59,960 nucleotides of DNA from F0422 sp003992255 (GCF_003992255.1 NZ_RQVA01000012.1:1-59960), one strand, 5' to 3'. Shown: positions 1-8,994, counted from the first letter of the stretch. Notes: generated by a model from the letters alone, not told the origin. Made by a program: numbers and translations.

Positions 1-13
1 TCAAACTCTCCAA
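1..13 (-). rRNA. 16S rRNA, extreme 5' end (partial)
   Basis: The reverse complement of the first bases reads GGAGAGTTTGA, the conserved start of bacterial 16S rRNA. The gene continues outside the window to the left. Only about 13 bases are present, so the call rests on this motif plus the consensus promoter and boxA-like leader upstream at 150-238. Confidence 0.75.
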
Positions 14-203
14 GATATCTTGAAGCTATTTGATAGCTCATTCATTTTCGTTGTTGCCAATTGCTTGGCTAGAATTTTTTGGTTGGTTTCAACTATATGA
101 AACCCGCACTCTGGCTTATGTTTACTTCTTTCGAAGTAATTATCTTACATTGTTCAGTTTTCAAAGATCAACTTTGTCTTTCACACCCCTGTGTTGTGGC
201 GAC
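14..203 (-). other. 16S rRNA leader with boxA-like antiterminator region
   Basis: This is the transcribed spacer between the predicted rRNA start (about 203) and the 16S 5' end. On the minus strand, 151-170 reads TGATCTTTGAAAACTGAACA, a motif typical of Firmicutes rRNA leaders and spacers that contains a boxA-like CTTTGAAAA. A small hairpin lies at 122-139 (TTACTTC/GAAGTAA) and another near 23-39 (AGCTAT repeats), plausible processing structures. No protein gene is supported here. Confidence 0.6.
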
Positions 204-209
204 TAGATT

Positions 210-238
210 ATGATAACAGATTCACAAGTTTGTGTCAA
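210..238 (-). promoter_or_regulatory. rRNA operon promoter
   Basis: On the minus strand a consensus -35 TTGACA (233-238) is followed after 17 bases by -10 TATCAT (210-215). Transcription would start near 203 and run into 16S. Confidence 0.7.
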
Positions 239-239
239 C

Positions 240-820
240 AGTTATTTTAATCTTTTTTATAACTCTTTCGAGTTATTTCCATGTGTTCTCCTGAACACTT
301 TTAATAGTATATGCCATTTTTTAGTAAAATGCAACCCCCATTTTTCTTTTTTTCGATACCCCCATTCCCTCTCCGCTCATCATATCTTTTCTATTATGTA
401 TTTATCTATACCCTATCACTTCACGACTCATTACAAGGTATAACTTACTATATATTTTCAACATAGTAATAACTTTGATACTATCTGGCAAGACCCTAAC
501 TGGAGTGCACAATTTTCACCAAACTATCTTAGGGTTTTTCCTATTTATAATGCAAATACAAAAGTTAACACCATACTCCTGTATATACTTACCGATTCAT
601 ATAATCTATCATTATTATTTTCTTACCCCCATACAAGAGACCGCAGTTATGTAAAATTGTTTTATATCATTTTACTATGCCATAATTTAAATACAAAAAT
701 ACACTATGATCCTGAACAAACCAAGTAAATCACCTCATATCAAACCTTTCTTATTTCTTCTCAAGAGAGCGCAATGATGCGTAAACTTCCTTATGCCATT
801 TTGTTACCTATAATATAAAT
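240..820. other. AT-rich intergenic region, no supported gene
   Basis: No ORF here has a Shine-Dalgarno site or recognisable product. At about 641-820 there are two degenerate remnants of the intergenic repeat seen elsewhere (GAGACCGCAGTTATG-like and GAGAGCGCAATGATG-like stretches, each followed by TATGCCAT and an ATAAATACAAAAA run). Confidence 0.5.
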
Positions 821-827
821 ACAAAAA

Positions 828-892
828 GACCGCAACATGCTCCTGAACAAACCTAGCGAAGGCATCAGTTTGAAAAGGAGTATGTTGCGGTC
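828..892. repeat. Intergenic palindrome 1 (GACCGC type), probable terminator
   Basis: Arms GACCGCAACATGCTCCT and AGGAGTATGTTGCGGTC enclose an inner CAAAC/GTTTG stem. On the minus strand the stem is followed by TTTTTG, so it would terminate the membrane fusion protein gene. Confidence 0.75.
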
Positions 893-935
893 ATTCTTTA
901 CCATATATATACATACGGCATAAGATAAAATAGCA

Positions 936-2063
936 TCACAAGCGAACGCTTTCACCCAATTCAAATGTCCCTTTTGTTGTAACTACTCTATCTGTGGCCT
1001 GCAATCCATCTAATATCGTCACATAGCCATCAGTCTCAAGTCCGACTTCGATGGTGCGTATATCAATTGTGTTATCATCCGTTAATACATACACAAAACT
1101 TCCATCATCACCGCTTCGAATAACATCTTTCGGTAATGTAAGTGCCGGTGCTTCTGCATTTGTTTCAATAACCAACGTATAAAACTCGCCAATCGTAATG
1201 ACACCAGGTTCCACCGTGAAAGTCGCTTTCACCGTCGTACTAGGCCCATTCTCCACTCCCACATACGTGATTTGACCAGGAATTTGCTTACCATCAACCT
1301 CTAGATATACCTGTATAGGTCCTGTTTGGTTCGGTTGATTCAGTATAGCCCCAAAACTTTGCGGTACACTTAGTGTTGCGATCACGGGTGAATCCTGTTG
1401 TACTAATATGAGCGGTTTTCCTTCGATAGCTATTTTTCTATCTTCATTATAAATTGCCGCTACCTTTCCATCCATGGGCGACACGATTTGCGCAGCTGCC
1501 ATTTGCGCCTGTACTTTAGCAATGGCCGCTTCTATCCCTGATGTATCCACTGCTGATCCTCTCGCATTGGAGGGGACAGATACAACAGAAGATTGTGCTC
1601 TGGCCGCAATCGTTTCATATTCTCGACTCGTAATAATCCCCGCATCGCGCATATGACGTGCACGTTCCACATCCCCCGAAGATACACTTCCGCCTACTAC
1701 CGTTGTAGTTGAACTATGTTGCACCGCTCTACTTCGAGCCTCTTGCAGTTGGCCTAACAACATTTGTAGTTGCTGTTGTAACGACGTCGTATCAATCAAC
1801 GCCAGCACTTGACCTGCTTTCACCGTATCGCCTACTTTCACCGTGAAAGCAGACACACTACCCGATACAGGCGATTCAATACTCGCCTTATGTAAAGCCG
1901 TAATATTGGCCTCATGACTAATCCGCACCGGCATTTGTCGTTCCACCGGTTGCTCCACTTGCACTTTTGTAGGTTGCATCATCATATACACACTGCCTAC
2001 AATGACAACCACAGATACAATAGCTATATATTTCCAATACGTTCGTATCCAACCATACTTCAT
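936..2063 (-). CDS. HlyD-family periplasmic adaptor (membrane fusion protein)
   Basis: A 375-residue protein with one N-terminal membrane anchor (about residues 11-29). It has two half-lipoyl motifs, SIESPVSGSVSAFTVKVGD (about 62-80) and a second with SPMDGKVAAIYN (about 195-206), separated by a short helical hairpin region rich in Gln and Ala. The rest is a beta-barrel/membrane-proximal domain ending FELGESVRL. Family knowledge: such adaptors bridge an inner-membrane RND, ABC or MFS pump to an outer-membrane channel. No pump or channel gene is adjacent, so the partner is unknown. The start at 2063 is supported by GAGGAG about 8 bases upstream. Family call is firm; substrate is not predictable. 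Confidence 0.85.
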   Translation of the reverse strand: MKYGWIRTYWKYIAIVSVVVIVGSVYMMMQPTKVQVEQPVERQMPVRISHEANITALHKASIESPVSGSVSAFTVKVGDTVKAGQVLALIDTTSLQQQLQMLLGQLQEARSRAVQHSSTTTVVGGSVSSGDVERARHMRDAGIITSREYETIAARAQSSVVSVPSNARGSAVDTSGIEAAIAKVQAQMAAAQIVSPMDGKVAAIYNEDRKIAIEGKPLILVQQDSPVIATLSVPQSFGAILNQPNQTGPIQVYLEVDGKQIPGQITYVGVENGPSTTVKATFTVEPGVITIGEFYTLVIETNAEAPALTLPKDVIRSGDDGSFVYVLTDDNTIDIRTIEVGLETDGYVTILDGLQATDRVVTTKGTFELGESVRL

Positions 2064-2225
2064 AACAAAACTCCTCTCGTATACGTTGTATTATACTACG
2101 ATATAAAGGGAATATCTAGAATCGAACGCAGTTATATGCCACCCTCACATCATTCCCACACAGAGAAACGCAGTTATACGTAGTAGCCTTGTGGCAGCCC
2201 TTAACTGCCTAAATCACACAAAGGC

Positions 2226-2297
2226 AAAAGAGCACGACATATTCCGGAGCAAACCTACCGTAGGATCAGTTTGTGGAGGAATGTATCGCGCTCTTTC
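2226..2297. repeat. Intergenic palindrome 2 (GAGCACGAC type)
   Basis: Arms AAAAGAGCACGACATATTCC and GGAATGTATCGCGCTCTTT around CAAACCTACCGTAGGATCAG. The arms have small mismatches. T-runs on both strands suit a bidirectional terminator between the membrane fusion gene and toxin module A. Confidence 0.7.
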
Positions 2298-2376
2298 CTT
2301 TACCTTATTCAGTTAACAGCCTACATAGCAGAACAAGTGCATTGTCTTTTGCTGAGTTTAGTGCTATACTTAAAGC

Positions 2377-2491
2377 AATAAAAGAAGAGCCACCAACGTG
2401 TGAAGGCGTTAGGCTCATCTCTAAAGCTTCAAAATGGATAGCCTAACGTGTATAAGTATTAGCAGTACTTATCTTTTACGTTAGGCTTTTT
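2377..2491 (+). ncRNA. Candidate antisense RNA, module A
   Basis: A plus-strand promoter (TTGTCT at 2342-2347, 17-base spacer, TATACT at 2365-2370) would start an RNA near 2377. A strong stem-loop ends it: GCCTAACGT (2441-2449) pairs with ACGTTAGGC (2478-2486), an inner ATAAGTA/TACTTAT stem lies between, and TTTTT follows. The RNA stops 12 bases short of the stop codon of the opposite-strand peptide gene, so it is fully complementary to the 3' untranslated part of the peptide mRNA. This is the geometry of type I antitoxin RNAs that act through 3' overlap. Existence and function are inferred; no transcript data were available. Confidence 0.65.
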
Positions 2492-2502
2492 CATTAATTA
2501 GT

Positions 2503-2580
2503 TTATTTAAACCAATCAATGAGATGTACTAGTAACTTTAGAATTAAAATCAATAGATCAATTTTTCTAAACTTTTTCAT
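2503..2580 (-). CDS. Candidate type I toxin peptide, module A (25 aa)
   Basis: ATG at 2580, stop at 2503. The peptide begins MKKFRKIDLLILILK and ends LIDWFK: a basic N-terminus, a hydrophobic helix, and an aromatic/basic C-terminus, as in membrane-acting type I toxins. A very strong SD (GGGAGGAGGTGG, complement of 2585-2596) sits 4 bases upstream. The mRNA promoter is an extended -10 TGATATAAT (2648-2656 complement), giving a start near 2641. A short hairpin (TCC...GGGA) overlaps the SD, which could limit translation. Paralogues at 9.3, 33.8, 34.4 and 35.2 kb have exactly the same length and context. Toxicity is inferred from architecture, not shown. Confidence 0.7.
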   Translation of the reverse strand: MKKFRKIDLLILILKLLVHLIDWFK

Positions 2581-2776
2581 AGTACCACCTCCTCCCATAA
2601 TAGGAAGAGATGAGCCCAACTCACGTTAGCGACACTTCTACGCCTTCATTATATCACATTCGTGTATATCACTAAATCATGTTTAAAAGCAATCCACAAA
2701 CTATCCCCCAAAGGAACGCCGTCACGAGTAGTAGCCTTGTGGCGGGCCCCTAACTACCTAAATCATAGAAACACAA

Positions 2777-2844
2777 AAGACCGCAACATACTCCTGAACA
2801 AACCTACCGAAGGATCAGTTTGAGAAGGAGTGTGTTGCGGTCTT
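2777..2844. repeat. Intergenic palindrome 3 (GACCGC type)
   Basis: Arms AAGACCGCAACATACTCCT and AGGAGTGTGTTGCGGTCTT, nearly perfect, around CAAACCTACCGAAGGATCAG. Downstream of the SbcC-like gene on the minus strand and followed there by TTTTG, so a plausible terminator for it. Confidence 0.75.
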
Positions 2845-2892
2845 GCATTGAACTGCATTAGTCATGACCGTCAAAAAGTATATAGTATAGCA

Positions 2893-2946
2893 AGAGACGA
2901 CCTACCGTAGGATCAGTTTGCGGAGGAATGTGTCGTGCTCTTTCCT
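2893..2946. repeat. Half copy of the intergenic palindrome (4)
   Basis: Only the loop and right arm survive (CCTACCGTAGGATCAG, then GGAGGAATGTGTCGTGCTCTTT). The left arm is missing, and the tail sequence GCAAGAGACGA joins directly to the loop. This suggests a deletion or recombination between repeat copies. Confidence 0.6.
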
Positions 2947-2975
2947 TTATCATATTGAGTTAAGACCGTCACAGG

Positions 2976-5840
2976 CTATATAGCAGGACAAGTGAGGTCA
3001 AATCGATGTACTCTTTCACTAGCCAACTGACTGGTCGTCTCATGGCATGTAAACAGGAACACCTGTGTATGCTCACTCAACCGTTCTATGACCTGCAATG
3101 TCAATTTTTGTCGTTCCATGTCAAAGCGCACTAGTACATCGTCCAACAGTAACGGCATAGATTCTACTTTTTCTGCAAAAGACTCTGCTAGGCTTAGTCG
3201 CAATGCCAAATACACTTGATCTCCAAGACCACTGCTCCATTTCCTTAATGGAATCTCTCGGCCCGTTGTATCTTCTACATACGCCCCTTTATGGGTATCA
3301 TCCATATGCAATGTGTAAATACCACCTGTCATGGCTTTCACATACGCAGAAGCCCTAGCCAGCATAGCTGGTTGCCGATCTGTTTCGTATTCTTGTTGCG
3401 CCAGTTCCATACCATGGTTGATGAACACATAGGTCATCCACTCTTCCAAGGCCTCGCGTAATTCCGCTTCTAGCTGTTCTTTTCGCAACAATGCTTCCGA
3501 TATCGCATGGGATGTACTCAAGTGCCGCATCGACTCTTGCAAAGTACCTCGTTCTTCATACAAAGCTTGCAAGGACGCTTCAATTTTTCCTAACTCTTTT
3601 TCACTACGAGTGTATTCTAACTCCCACTTTCCTTTATCATTACCTTGCAGACGACGGTACCACACATCTCGATGCAACTCTTTAGGCGCCAACAACTCCA
3701 ATTGTCGTTGACTTTGTCGATAAATCGTATCCCATTGTTTATACTGGTCCTGTTGTAACAATCGCTGACGATATTCTGCCGCACTCTTAGCCCCAGCCTT
3801 TTGAATCAACTCTTCTTGCGCTAAGAACAGTTCTTTTTCCTTTTTACTCCATGTAGCATATTCTTCGCGATAATTTTTACGCTGGCTTTCCTTTTGCTCC
3901 CACCGTACACGATTCTGCTTATGTAACTGTAATTGATTATACACCACACGCAATTCTACAATCGATGGCAATGTAGTCAACTGTAAAGAACCCCATAATG
4001 TGCGACATCGATTTACAATCGCTTCCAATTGTTCATGATGTAACCGTACTTGCTTTTGATAGCCTTCAAACTCACGCAATCGTTCATGATACGCTTGGTA
4101 TTCTTCTTTCATACCATAGAAAGCATCATCTCGATTTGTCTGCTTTGCTTCTTTCGGAAGCCATGCTTCCCATACATCCATAGCTTCACTACCGGCTAGC
4201 TCTAAGGATTTGCCCTCTGCTACCCATTGTGCCTTCATCACTTCATAGGCTTTAAAATGGTTGACATCATCGCCATAGGCCTTAATCTGTTCGGATATAG
4301 TCTCTATCTCTGAAAGTAACGCTTCATACTCAGATTCCGTCGTTGGCATAGATCGCCCAGCTCGCGTTTCCAAGTTTGAAAAATCCTTAGTAGATACTTG
4401 TACGACCTTAGCTTTACCAAACGCATATCCCTTATAAGCACATCCCGCACCTATCAATAGAGCTAGTACACCCGCCATAGCTGGTACACCCAGTGTTTCT
4501 GCATACGCCATGTGCCATCCCAACAAGATGATACCTAGTGCCACTAGTATCACAGCACCGATGTAATAGGAACGCCCCGACGTCACAGTCTCCGTAGCGG
4601 GAGTACTCTGTTCAGATAGATAGGCTTCTTTCATCGCTTCCAACGCAGCTTGCTTCTCTTCCAATGCTTTCACCGCATTAGTCACCTCACGAGCGCTCTC
4701 ATCTTGAGGAAAAGGTTCTCTCCGTTGCCACGCTTCATAGGCCTCACGAGCACTGCGCAACTGACGGGCTGCCTGCTCTCCATCATACCAATTGACATCA
4801 TGAGGAAACGTATCCACATCACGCCAATACACATGAGATTTACGGATGAAAGCCAATTGAGCTTGCACTTTTCCCAAGTACAAATCTCCTTCACGACATT
4901 CTTTTTCTAATTGCGTCCATTTAGACACCTCTTGGTATAAGGCTTCAATTTCCTTCTCGTACATTCCCAGTGCATCTTCTGGATCAAAATTATCCGGCAC
5001 TAAGCCATCTTCTTTACCACGCCAAATGCGCATATATTCTTGGCATCGACGAATCTCTTCATCTAATTCTAAAAAGGCTTCTCGCTCTAATGGCTGATCC
5101 ACGTGGAAACGATGCATATTCTGCTTTGCTTCTTCTCCTCGTTTATAGGTGTCCCAAGCTCGAAGTACACGCTCTACTTCTTGGATGTACTCTTTTCGTT
5201 CTTGCCGTTGTTCTTGCAAAGAGGCTTCTTGCTCCTCTAGGGCTGCTAGCGATTCTTGCCATCGATAATACTCTCGCTCTCCCTGTTGTAGTCTCGAAAT
5301 ATCTTGCTCAATCTCTTGCAACCGTTCCAACAATGTATTGATGGTCCGTTTCCCTGTAGGAGATGCCACTAACAATTGACTAGCTAATTCATCCACGTCT
5401 TTCACGAGAGTCCCCAAGGATTCCCCACCTTCGGCACCGAAGAACCGTGTACGTACGTCCACCTCTTGGATAATATCTACCCCTTGTAGATCATCTAGGG
5501 TAATGGCAAAAATACGGTCATAGGTCTTTTTATCTAACCCCTGCCACCATAATTCGGCAGGTTCTATGGTAAAACGATCCCCTCCTATTTCGTAGAAGTC
5601 TAATTGCTTTCCCTTCCGTCCAATGTGATAGGTTCTTCCTTGACGTTCTACTACAATATGACCTTCCACTGGTTCTTCTTTACGTTTCGTTCCTAGCAAA
5701 ATGCCTCGAAAGGCTTGAAGTAACGTTGTTTTACCGCTTCCATTCGGTCCATACAGTACATGCAACCCTGTTTCATGAGGTTGAAAGCTCCACTTCTCAT
5801 AGGGGCCATACTGTTCTATATATATTTCTTTAATCTTCAT
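2976..5840 (-). CDS. yhaN: SbcC/YhaN-type AAA ATPase with central membrane hairpin
   Basis: A 954-residue SMC/Rad50-like protein. Walker A GPNGSGKTT is at about residues 31-39. Long coiled coils rich in Glu, Gln and Arg flank two predicted membrane helices (about 425-475, starting YYIGAVILVALGIILLGW). The signature KWSSGLGDQVYLALR lies near 867 and Walker B LLLDDVLVRFD near 895. The membrane hairpin is a feature of the YhaN branch rather than classical SbcC. The family works with an SbcD-like nuclease in DNA end processing; that partner is the gene immediately upstream. I chose ATG at 5840 (MKIKEIYIEQYGPY) because GGGG lies about 8 bases upstream and the codon overlaps the end of the partner gene. 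An upstream in-frame start at 5888 would give 970 residues but a 59-base overlap. Confidence 0.85.
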   Translation of the reverse strand: MKIKEIYIEQYGPYEKWSFQPHETGLHVLYGPNGSGKTTLLQAFRGILLGTKRKEEPVEGHIVVERQGRTYHIGRKGKQLDFYEIGGDRFTIEPAELWWQGLDKKTYDRIFAITLDDLQGVDIIQEVDVRTRFFGAEGGESLGTLVKDVDELASQLLVASPTGKRTINTLLERLQEIEQDISRLQQGEREYYRWQESLAALEEQEASLQEQRQERKEYIQEVERVLRAWDTYKRGEEAKQNMHRFHVDQPLEREAFLELDEEIRRCQEYMRIWRGKEDGLVPDNFDPEDALGMYEKEIEALYQEVSKWTQLEKECREGDLYLGKVQAQLAFIRKSHVYWRDVDTFPHDVNWYDGEQAARQLRSAREAYEAWQRREPFPQDESAREVTNAVKALEEKQAALEAMKEAYLSEQSTPATETVTSGRSYYIGAVILVALGIILLGWHMAYAETLGVPAMAGVLALLIGAGCAYKGYAFGKAKVVQVSTKDFSNLETRAGRSMPTTESEYEALLSEIETISEQIKAYGDDVNHFKAYEVMKAQWVAEGKSLELAGSEAMDVWEAWLPKEAKQTNRDDAFYGMKEEYQAYHERLREFEGYQKQVRLHHEQLEAIVNRCRTLWGSLQLTTLPSIVELRVVYNQLQLHKQNRVRWEQKESQRKNYREEYATWSKKEKELFLAQEELIQKAGAKSAAEYRQRLLQQDQYKQWDTIYRQSQRQLELLAPKELHRDVWYRRLQGNDKGKWELEYTRSEKELGKIEASLQALYEERGTLQESMRHLSTSHAISEALLRKEQLEAELREALEEWMTYVFINHGMELAQQEYETDRQPAMLARASAYVKAMTGGIYTLHMDDTHKGAYVEDTTGREIPLRKWSSGLGDQVYLALRLSLAESFAEKVESMPLLLDDVLVRFDMERQKLTLQVIERLSEHTQVFLFTCHETTSQLASERVHRFDLTCPAI

Positions 5841-7074
5841 GATCATTCCCCTGTAACAAACGGATTCCTTCGCCTCTTGCTCTATCATAAGCAGATTGCA
5901 ACATGGTATCTGTCACTAACCGACTATATGAACCTAACCGTTTCCATTCTGGGCGACCTTTTACAATCGCCTCTAATGATTCTATTCCTGTATGCATAGC
6001 ATCTAAGGCTTGTACATAATCCCTCACCATACCTGGTGCTATCCCTGGGCTACTTGCCTCGAGTGATTCACAGTTGATATCTATAATATACACACCGTGT
6101 TTACCACTTTCTTCCGATTGAGATTCTTCCATCCATGCAGCTCGCACCTTAGCATCTCGAACGACATCTAACAGTGGTCCCTGTCCCGTTACGCGAATCG
6201 TCAATAACATAGATATACCTGGCTTCCGCAGCATTTCTTTTTTATGACGCAACATTTCTTGCATGTCTAATACGGATTGCACTTGTCCTAAATCAATCGT
6301 CTCTTCTGCAAATCGGATGACATTCGTCTCGTGAAAGCGTGCTTCTATCGTACCACGACTGGATACATCAACCACATAACAACCTTTCGGTCCACTTTCA
6401 CTACGATGTAATCCTTGTGAATTACCCGCATAGACAATATGCGGATTTTCACTGACTATCTGCCGCTTATGAATATGGCCAAATGCCCAATACTGAATCG
6501 GAATACTACGCAACGCATCTACGGAACAAGGTCCCGTTCTGTCATGTCCCTCATGACTGCCTACCGTTCCATGCACTAAGGCAATGGAAAAGAGGTCACT
6601 TCGCAGCGGATGGATATCCGATGTTAGATCATCATATTGGGTGCTACTAGAGATACTGCGACCATAAATAGCTGCCACTTCTTGACCTCGCACTAACAAT
6701 GGAACTCGTTCCACCCGTTCTGACGAAAAGATATGCACATTCTTTGGCAACGGCATGTGCCGTTTCCAGCTTTCAGCAGGGTCATGATTCCCTTGTACTA
6801 TATACACTGCAATATGTTCCTTATCTAAACTTTCACAGCCTCGCACAAAATGCATCTCCGCCTCTAAAGGATGCTCCGCCCCATCGTAAATATCTCCCGT
6901 GATGAGCACTGCCGCTACACGCTGGCGAATGGCCAAGTTTACAATATTTTGAAAGGACCCATAGGTAGCTCGCATCATGGCCTCATCCAAGGATCTGCCA
7001 AAGGACTTTAAATAGCGAAAAGGCGCTCCTAAATGGAGATCCCCACATTGTATAAATCGAAATGGTATGCCCAT
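5830..7074 (-). CDS. yhaO: SbcD/YhaO-type metallophosphoesterase (DNA exonuclease)
   Basis: A 414-residue calcineurin-like phosphoesterase. Metal-binding motifs are visible in order: CGDLHLG (DxH, residues 10-16), GDIYDG, GNHDP, the later LVHGTVGSHEGHD, and FGHIHKRQ (GHxH). The C-terminal part is the capping/accessory region typical of YhaO. In this family the enzyme cuts DNA ends with an SMC-like ATPase; the ATPase gene overlaps its 3' end, so translational coupling is likely. The start at 7074 lies one base after the stop of the MocR-type gene and has GGAAAGGG upstream within that gene. Function as a nuclease is inferred from motifs. Confidence 0.88.
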   Translation of the reverse strand: MGIPFRFIQCGDLHLGAPFRYLKSFGRSLDEAMMRATYGSFQNIVNLAIRQRVAAVLITGDIYDGAEHPLEAEMHFVRGCESLDKEHIAVYIVQGNHDPAESWKRHMPLPKNVHIFSSERVERVPLLVRGQEVAAIYGRSISSSTQYDDLTSDIHPLRSDLFSIALVHGTVGSHEGHDRTGPCSVDALRSIPIQYWAFGHIHKRQIVSENPHIVYAGNSQGLHRSESGPKGCYVVDVSSRGTIEARFHETNVIRFAEETIDLGQVQSVLDMQEMLRHKKEMLRKPGISMLLTIRVTGQGPLLDVVRDAKVRAAWMEESQSEESGKHGVYIIDINCESLEASSPGIAPGMVRDYVQALDAMHTGIESLEAIVKGRPEWKRLGSYSRLVTDTMLQSAYDRARGEGIRLLQGNDHED

Positions 7075-7075
7075 A

Positions 7076-8527
7076 TTATAACCCTTTCCATGCCTTAGCC
7101 AATACCTGTACAGCCCGTTCTAGTTCACGAGTAGGTATGCCACTGAAAGACAACAAAATTTCTACTGCATTTGTATCATCTGTATCGACGACAATCACAT
7201 CGCAGCCAGCCCCTAACGCTAGCTGTTTACACTGTGCGCCATCTATATGCGCTTTGCGAAGCCCTGCATAGACACCACCTTCTGGCTCTATCACCTCATA
7301 AGAAGCTCCCAAATATTGACGCAACAACTGCGTAAAATACTTACTTTTTTCTAAGTAATGTTTTCGTAATCGACGAATCTGTTTATTCCACTCACCGGCC
7401 TCCATATACATAGCCCAGGCCAGTTGCTCTAGCACCCCTGCACTTTGACCATAGGCATGACGATATCTGCAAAAGTCTGTATACAACAGGGTAGGTAATA
7501 CCAGATAACTCAAACGAATCGATGGGGGTAGCACCTTGGACGGTGTCCCCATATAGATGACACAACCTTGTCGATCTAGCCCTTGCAAAGATACAACTGG
7601 CTTTCCATAATACCGAAGTTCACTGTCATAATCATCTTCTATGACATAGGCCCCTGTATCTTGAGCCCACCGCAATAACTCCATTCGCTCTTGTATCGTC
7701 ATAACGCGACCCATACTGTCTCCATGAGAAGGCATACAGTATACTACATCTACATTCGCTTCCTGTAATGTAGAAATCAGCTGAGGACCTCGTATATCTA
7801 CTTCTAATACAGAACATCCATAGCCTTTCCAAATTGCTTTCGCAAAACTAGGGCTTTGACGTTCCATAGCCACCTTACATTTTCCCTGACGTTGCAACAA
7901 AGATGCTATGATATGCAACGAGTTAAGCGTACCACTCGTCACAAGTGTCCGCTCCGCTGTGGCTCTGACACCTCTAGCTTGTTGTAAATATTGATTCAAA
8001 GCCTCTCGCAATTCAGGCTCCCCTTCTAACTGACCGTAGGTCATGAGACGATTCGTATCTCGCAACGCATAACCAATAAACCGTTTCCATCGTTTGAAAT
8101 CAAACCCCTCTGGATCCATGGCACCAGTAGCAAAGTTGTAGAGAATAGGAGAGTTATCTGTATGCGCCTCTTTAGATAATGCATTGTTTAAGGTAGAGGA
8201 TACGTTCCCATTCTCGGCAGTATCCTCACTTGCCAGATCAAAGCTGATCGTATCATGAGCCATAGTCACACAACCTGCCCCTAAAGGCTGAGAAATCTCT
8301 AATACCTCATACGGAGCCTTTTTATGAGCTTGAATATATCCTTCCGTAGCCAACTGCAAATAGGCTTGCTCCACCGTAATCTTGCTGACCCCTAACTGCG
8401 CCGCCATAGCACGTATAGAAGGAAGTCGCTGACCTGGACGAAATAAGCCTTGCTCAATATGCACTTTTACAGCCTCATATACCTGCTCGTACATGGGAAC
8501 CCCTGCATTCGCATCTAGGACAATCAT
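7076..8527 (-). CDS. MocR/PdxR-family GntR regulator with aminotransferase-like domain
   Basis: A 483-residue fusion. Residues about 8-75 form a GntR winged helix (PGQRLPSIRAMAAQLGVSK, then TVEQAYLQL). Residues from about 120 are a fold-type I PLP aminotransferase-like domain with EDDYDSELRY and the expected PLP lysine in TPSKVLPPSIRLSY (near residue 333). MocR proteins sense PLP or amino-compound ligands and usually regulate a neighbouring metabolic gene. Here no PLP, GABA or taurine gene is adjacent; instead the gene is fused by a one-base spacing to the yhaO/yhaN pair. ATG at 8527 has GGAGGG 5 bases upstream. Family is clear; target and ligand are unknown. Confidence 0.85.
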   Translation of the reverse strand: MIVLDANAGVPMYEQVYEAVKVHIEQGLFRPGQRLPSIRAMAAQLGVSKITVEQAYLQLATEGYIQAHKKAPYEVLEISQPLGAGCVTMAHDTISFDLASEDTAENGNVSSTLNNALSKEAHTDNSPILYNFATGAMDPEGFDFKRWKRFIGYALRDTNRLMTYGQLEGEPELREALNQYLQQARGVRATAERTLVTSGTLNSLHIIASLLQRQGKCKVAMERQSPSFAKAIWKGYGCSVLEVDIRGPQLISTLQEANVDVVYCMPSHGDSMGRVMTIQERMELLRWAQDTGAYVIEDDYDSELRYYGKPVVSLQGLDRQGCVIYMGTPSKVLPPSIRLSYLVLPTLLYTDFCRYRHAYGQSAGVLEQLAWAMYMEAGEWNKQIRRLRKHYLEKSKYFTQLLRQYLGASYEVIEPEGGVYAGLRKAHIDGAQCKQLALGAGCDVIVVDTDDTNAVEILLSFSGIPTRELERAVQVLAKAWKGL

Positions 8528-8748
8528 CTAGGCCCTCCAAAACAATAACCTTACGCGCTTACATGTATATATCTATCTTTAACTCTCGACTCTTGAGTGG
8601 TTCCTTTCATTACTCCATGATTCCAGCAACTTGAACCATTATTTTTAAAATAGACTCTTACCTTATATTATAAAAGTAAACACGAAAAATGACTACACCA
8701 AAAGTATTTTTATCGTTATAAACTCGACTTAACTATCAACAATATGCA
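8528..8748. other. Intergenic region, nothing recognised
   Basis: AT-rich spacer upstream of the MocR-type gene. It presumably holds that gene's promoter, but I could not pick a convincing -35/-10 pair, and no gene or repeat is evident. Confidence 0.4.
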
Positions 8749-8768
8749 TATATTTAAATAACTGTTTA

Positions 8769-8777
8769 TGGTATACT
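8769..8777 (+). promoter_or_regulatory. Extended -10 promoter of small ORF B
   Basis: TGGTATACT is an extended -10 element (TGnTATACT) placing the start near 8784. No good -35 is visible. The leader contains TGTTAC (8783-8788) and GTAACA (8805-8810), which can pair and bring the hairpin to the edge of the SD. Confidence 0.55.
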
Positions 8778-8825
8778 AATCTTGTTACAGGTAAAACCGA
8801 TTCCGTAACAGGAGGAGGTGATATT

Positions 8826-8921
8826 GTGTGTTATTTTGTTAAGTCTGTTTTAAAAGCAATTCTGGTGAATATAATTGGCTACTATATTCGCAAATGGATT
8901 GAATTGCTATTTCACTTGTAA
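8826..8921 (+). CDS. Small hydrophobic peptide, module B (31 aa), possible type I toxin
   Basis: A GTG-initiated 31-codon ORF preceded by GGAGGAGGTG with 5-base spacing. The peptide starts MCYFVKSVLKAILVNIIGYY and ends with IELLFHL; it is hydrophobic with scattered Lys/Arg. It is not similar to the 25-residue family by eye. A bidirectional terminator follows (8962-8994), and a consensus promoter on the opposite strand (9027-9055) fires toward it. That convergent plan matches Fst-like type I toxin loci. The stop region repeats GTAACAA (8918-8924), which could pair with TTGTTAC in the leader (8782-8788) to fold the mRNA end to end. Coding is supported by the SD; the function is inferred. Confidence 0.6.
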   Translation: MCYFVKSVLKAILVNIIGYYIRKWIELLFHL

Positions 8922-8961
8922 CAATCCTAGATTTTGTATTGATCTATAAATAATGCAAAGT

Positions 8962-8994
8962 AAAACTCCCTAGGTGGCACCCTAGGGAGTTTTT
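8962..8994. terminator. Bidirectional terminator of module B
   Basis: AAAACTCCCTAGG (8962-8974) pairs with CCTAGGGAGTTTT (8981-8993) around a 6-base loop. T-runs follow on both strands, so it can end both the small-ORF mRNA and the opposing RNA. Confidence 0.8.

Noticed and set aside
490..540. Possible terminator (ACCCTAA ... TTAGGGTTTTT)
   Set aside because: The stem is only about 7-8 bp with a loop of about 30 bases and no gene upstream on the plus strand.
2377..2491. Reading the modules as attenuators or riboswitches for a downstream gene
   Set aside because: The plus-strand RNA ends in a terminator and is followed by no plus-strand gene; the converging strand carries its own promoter and peptide.
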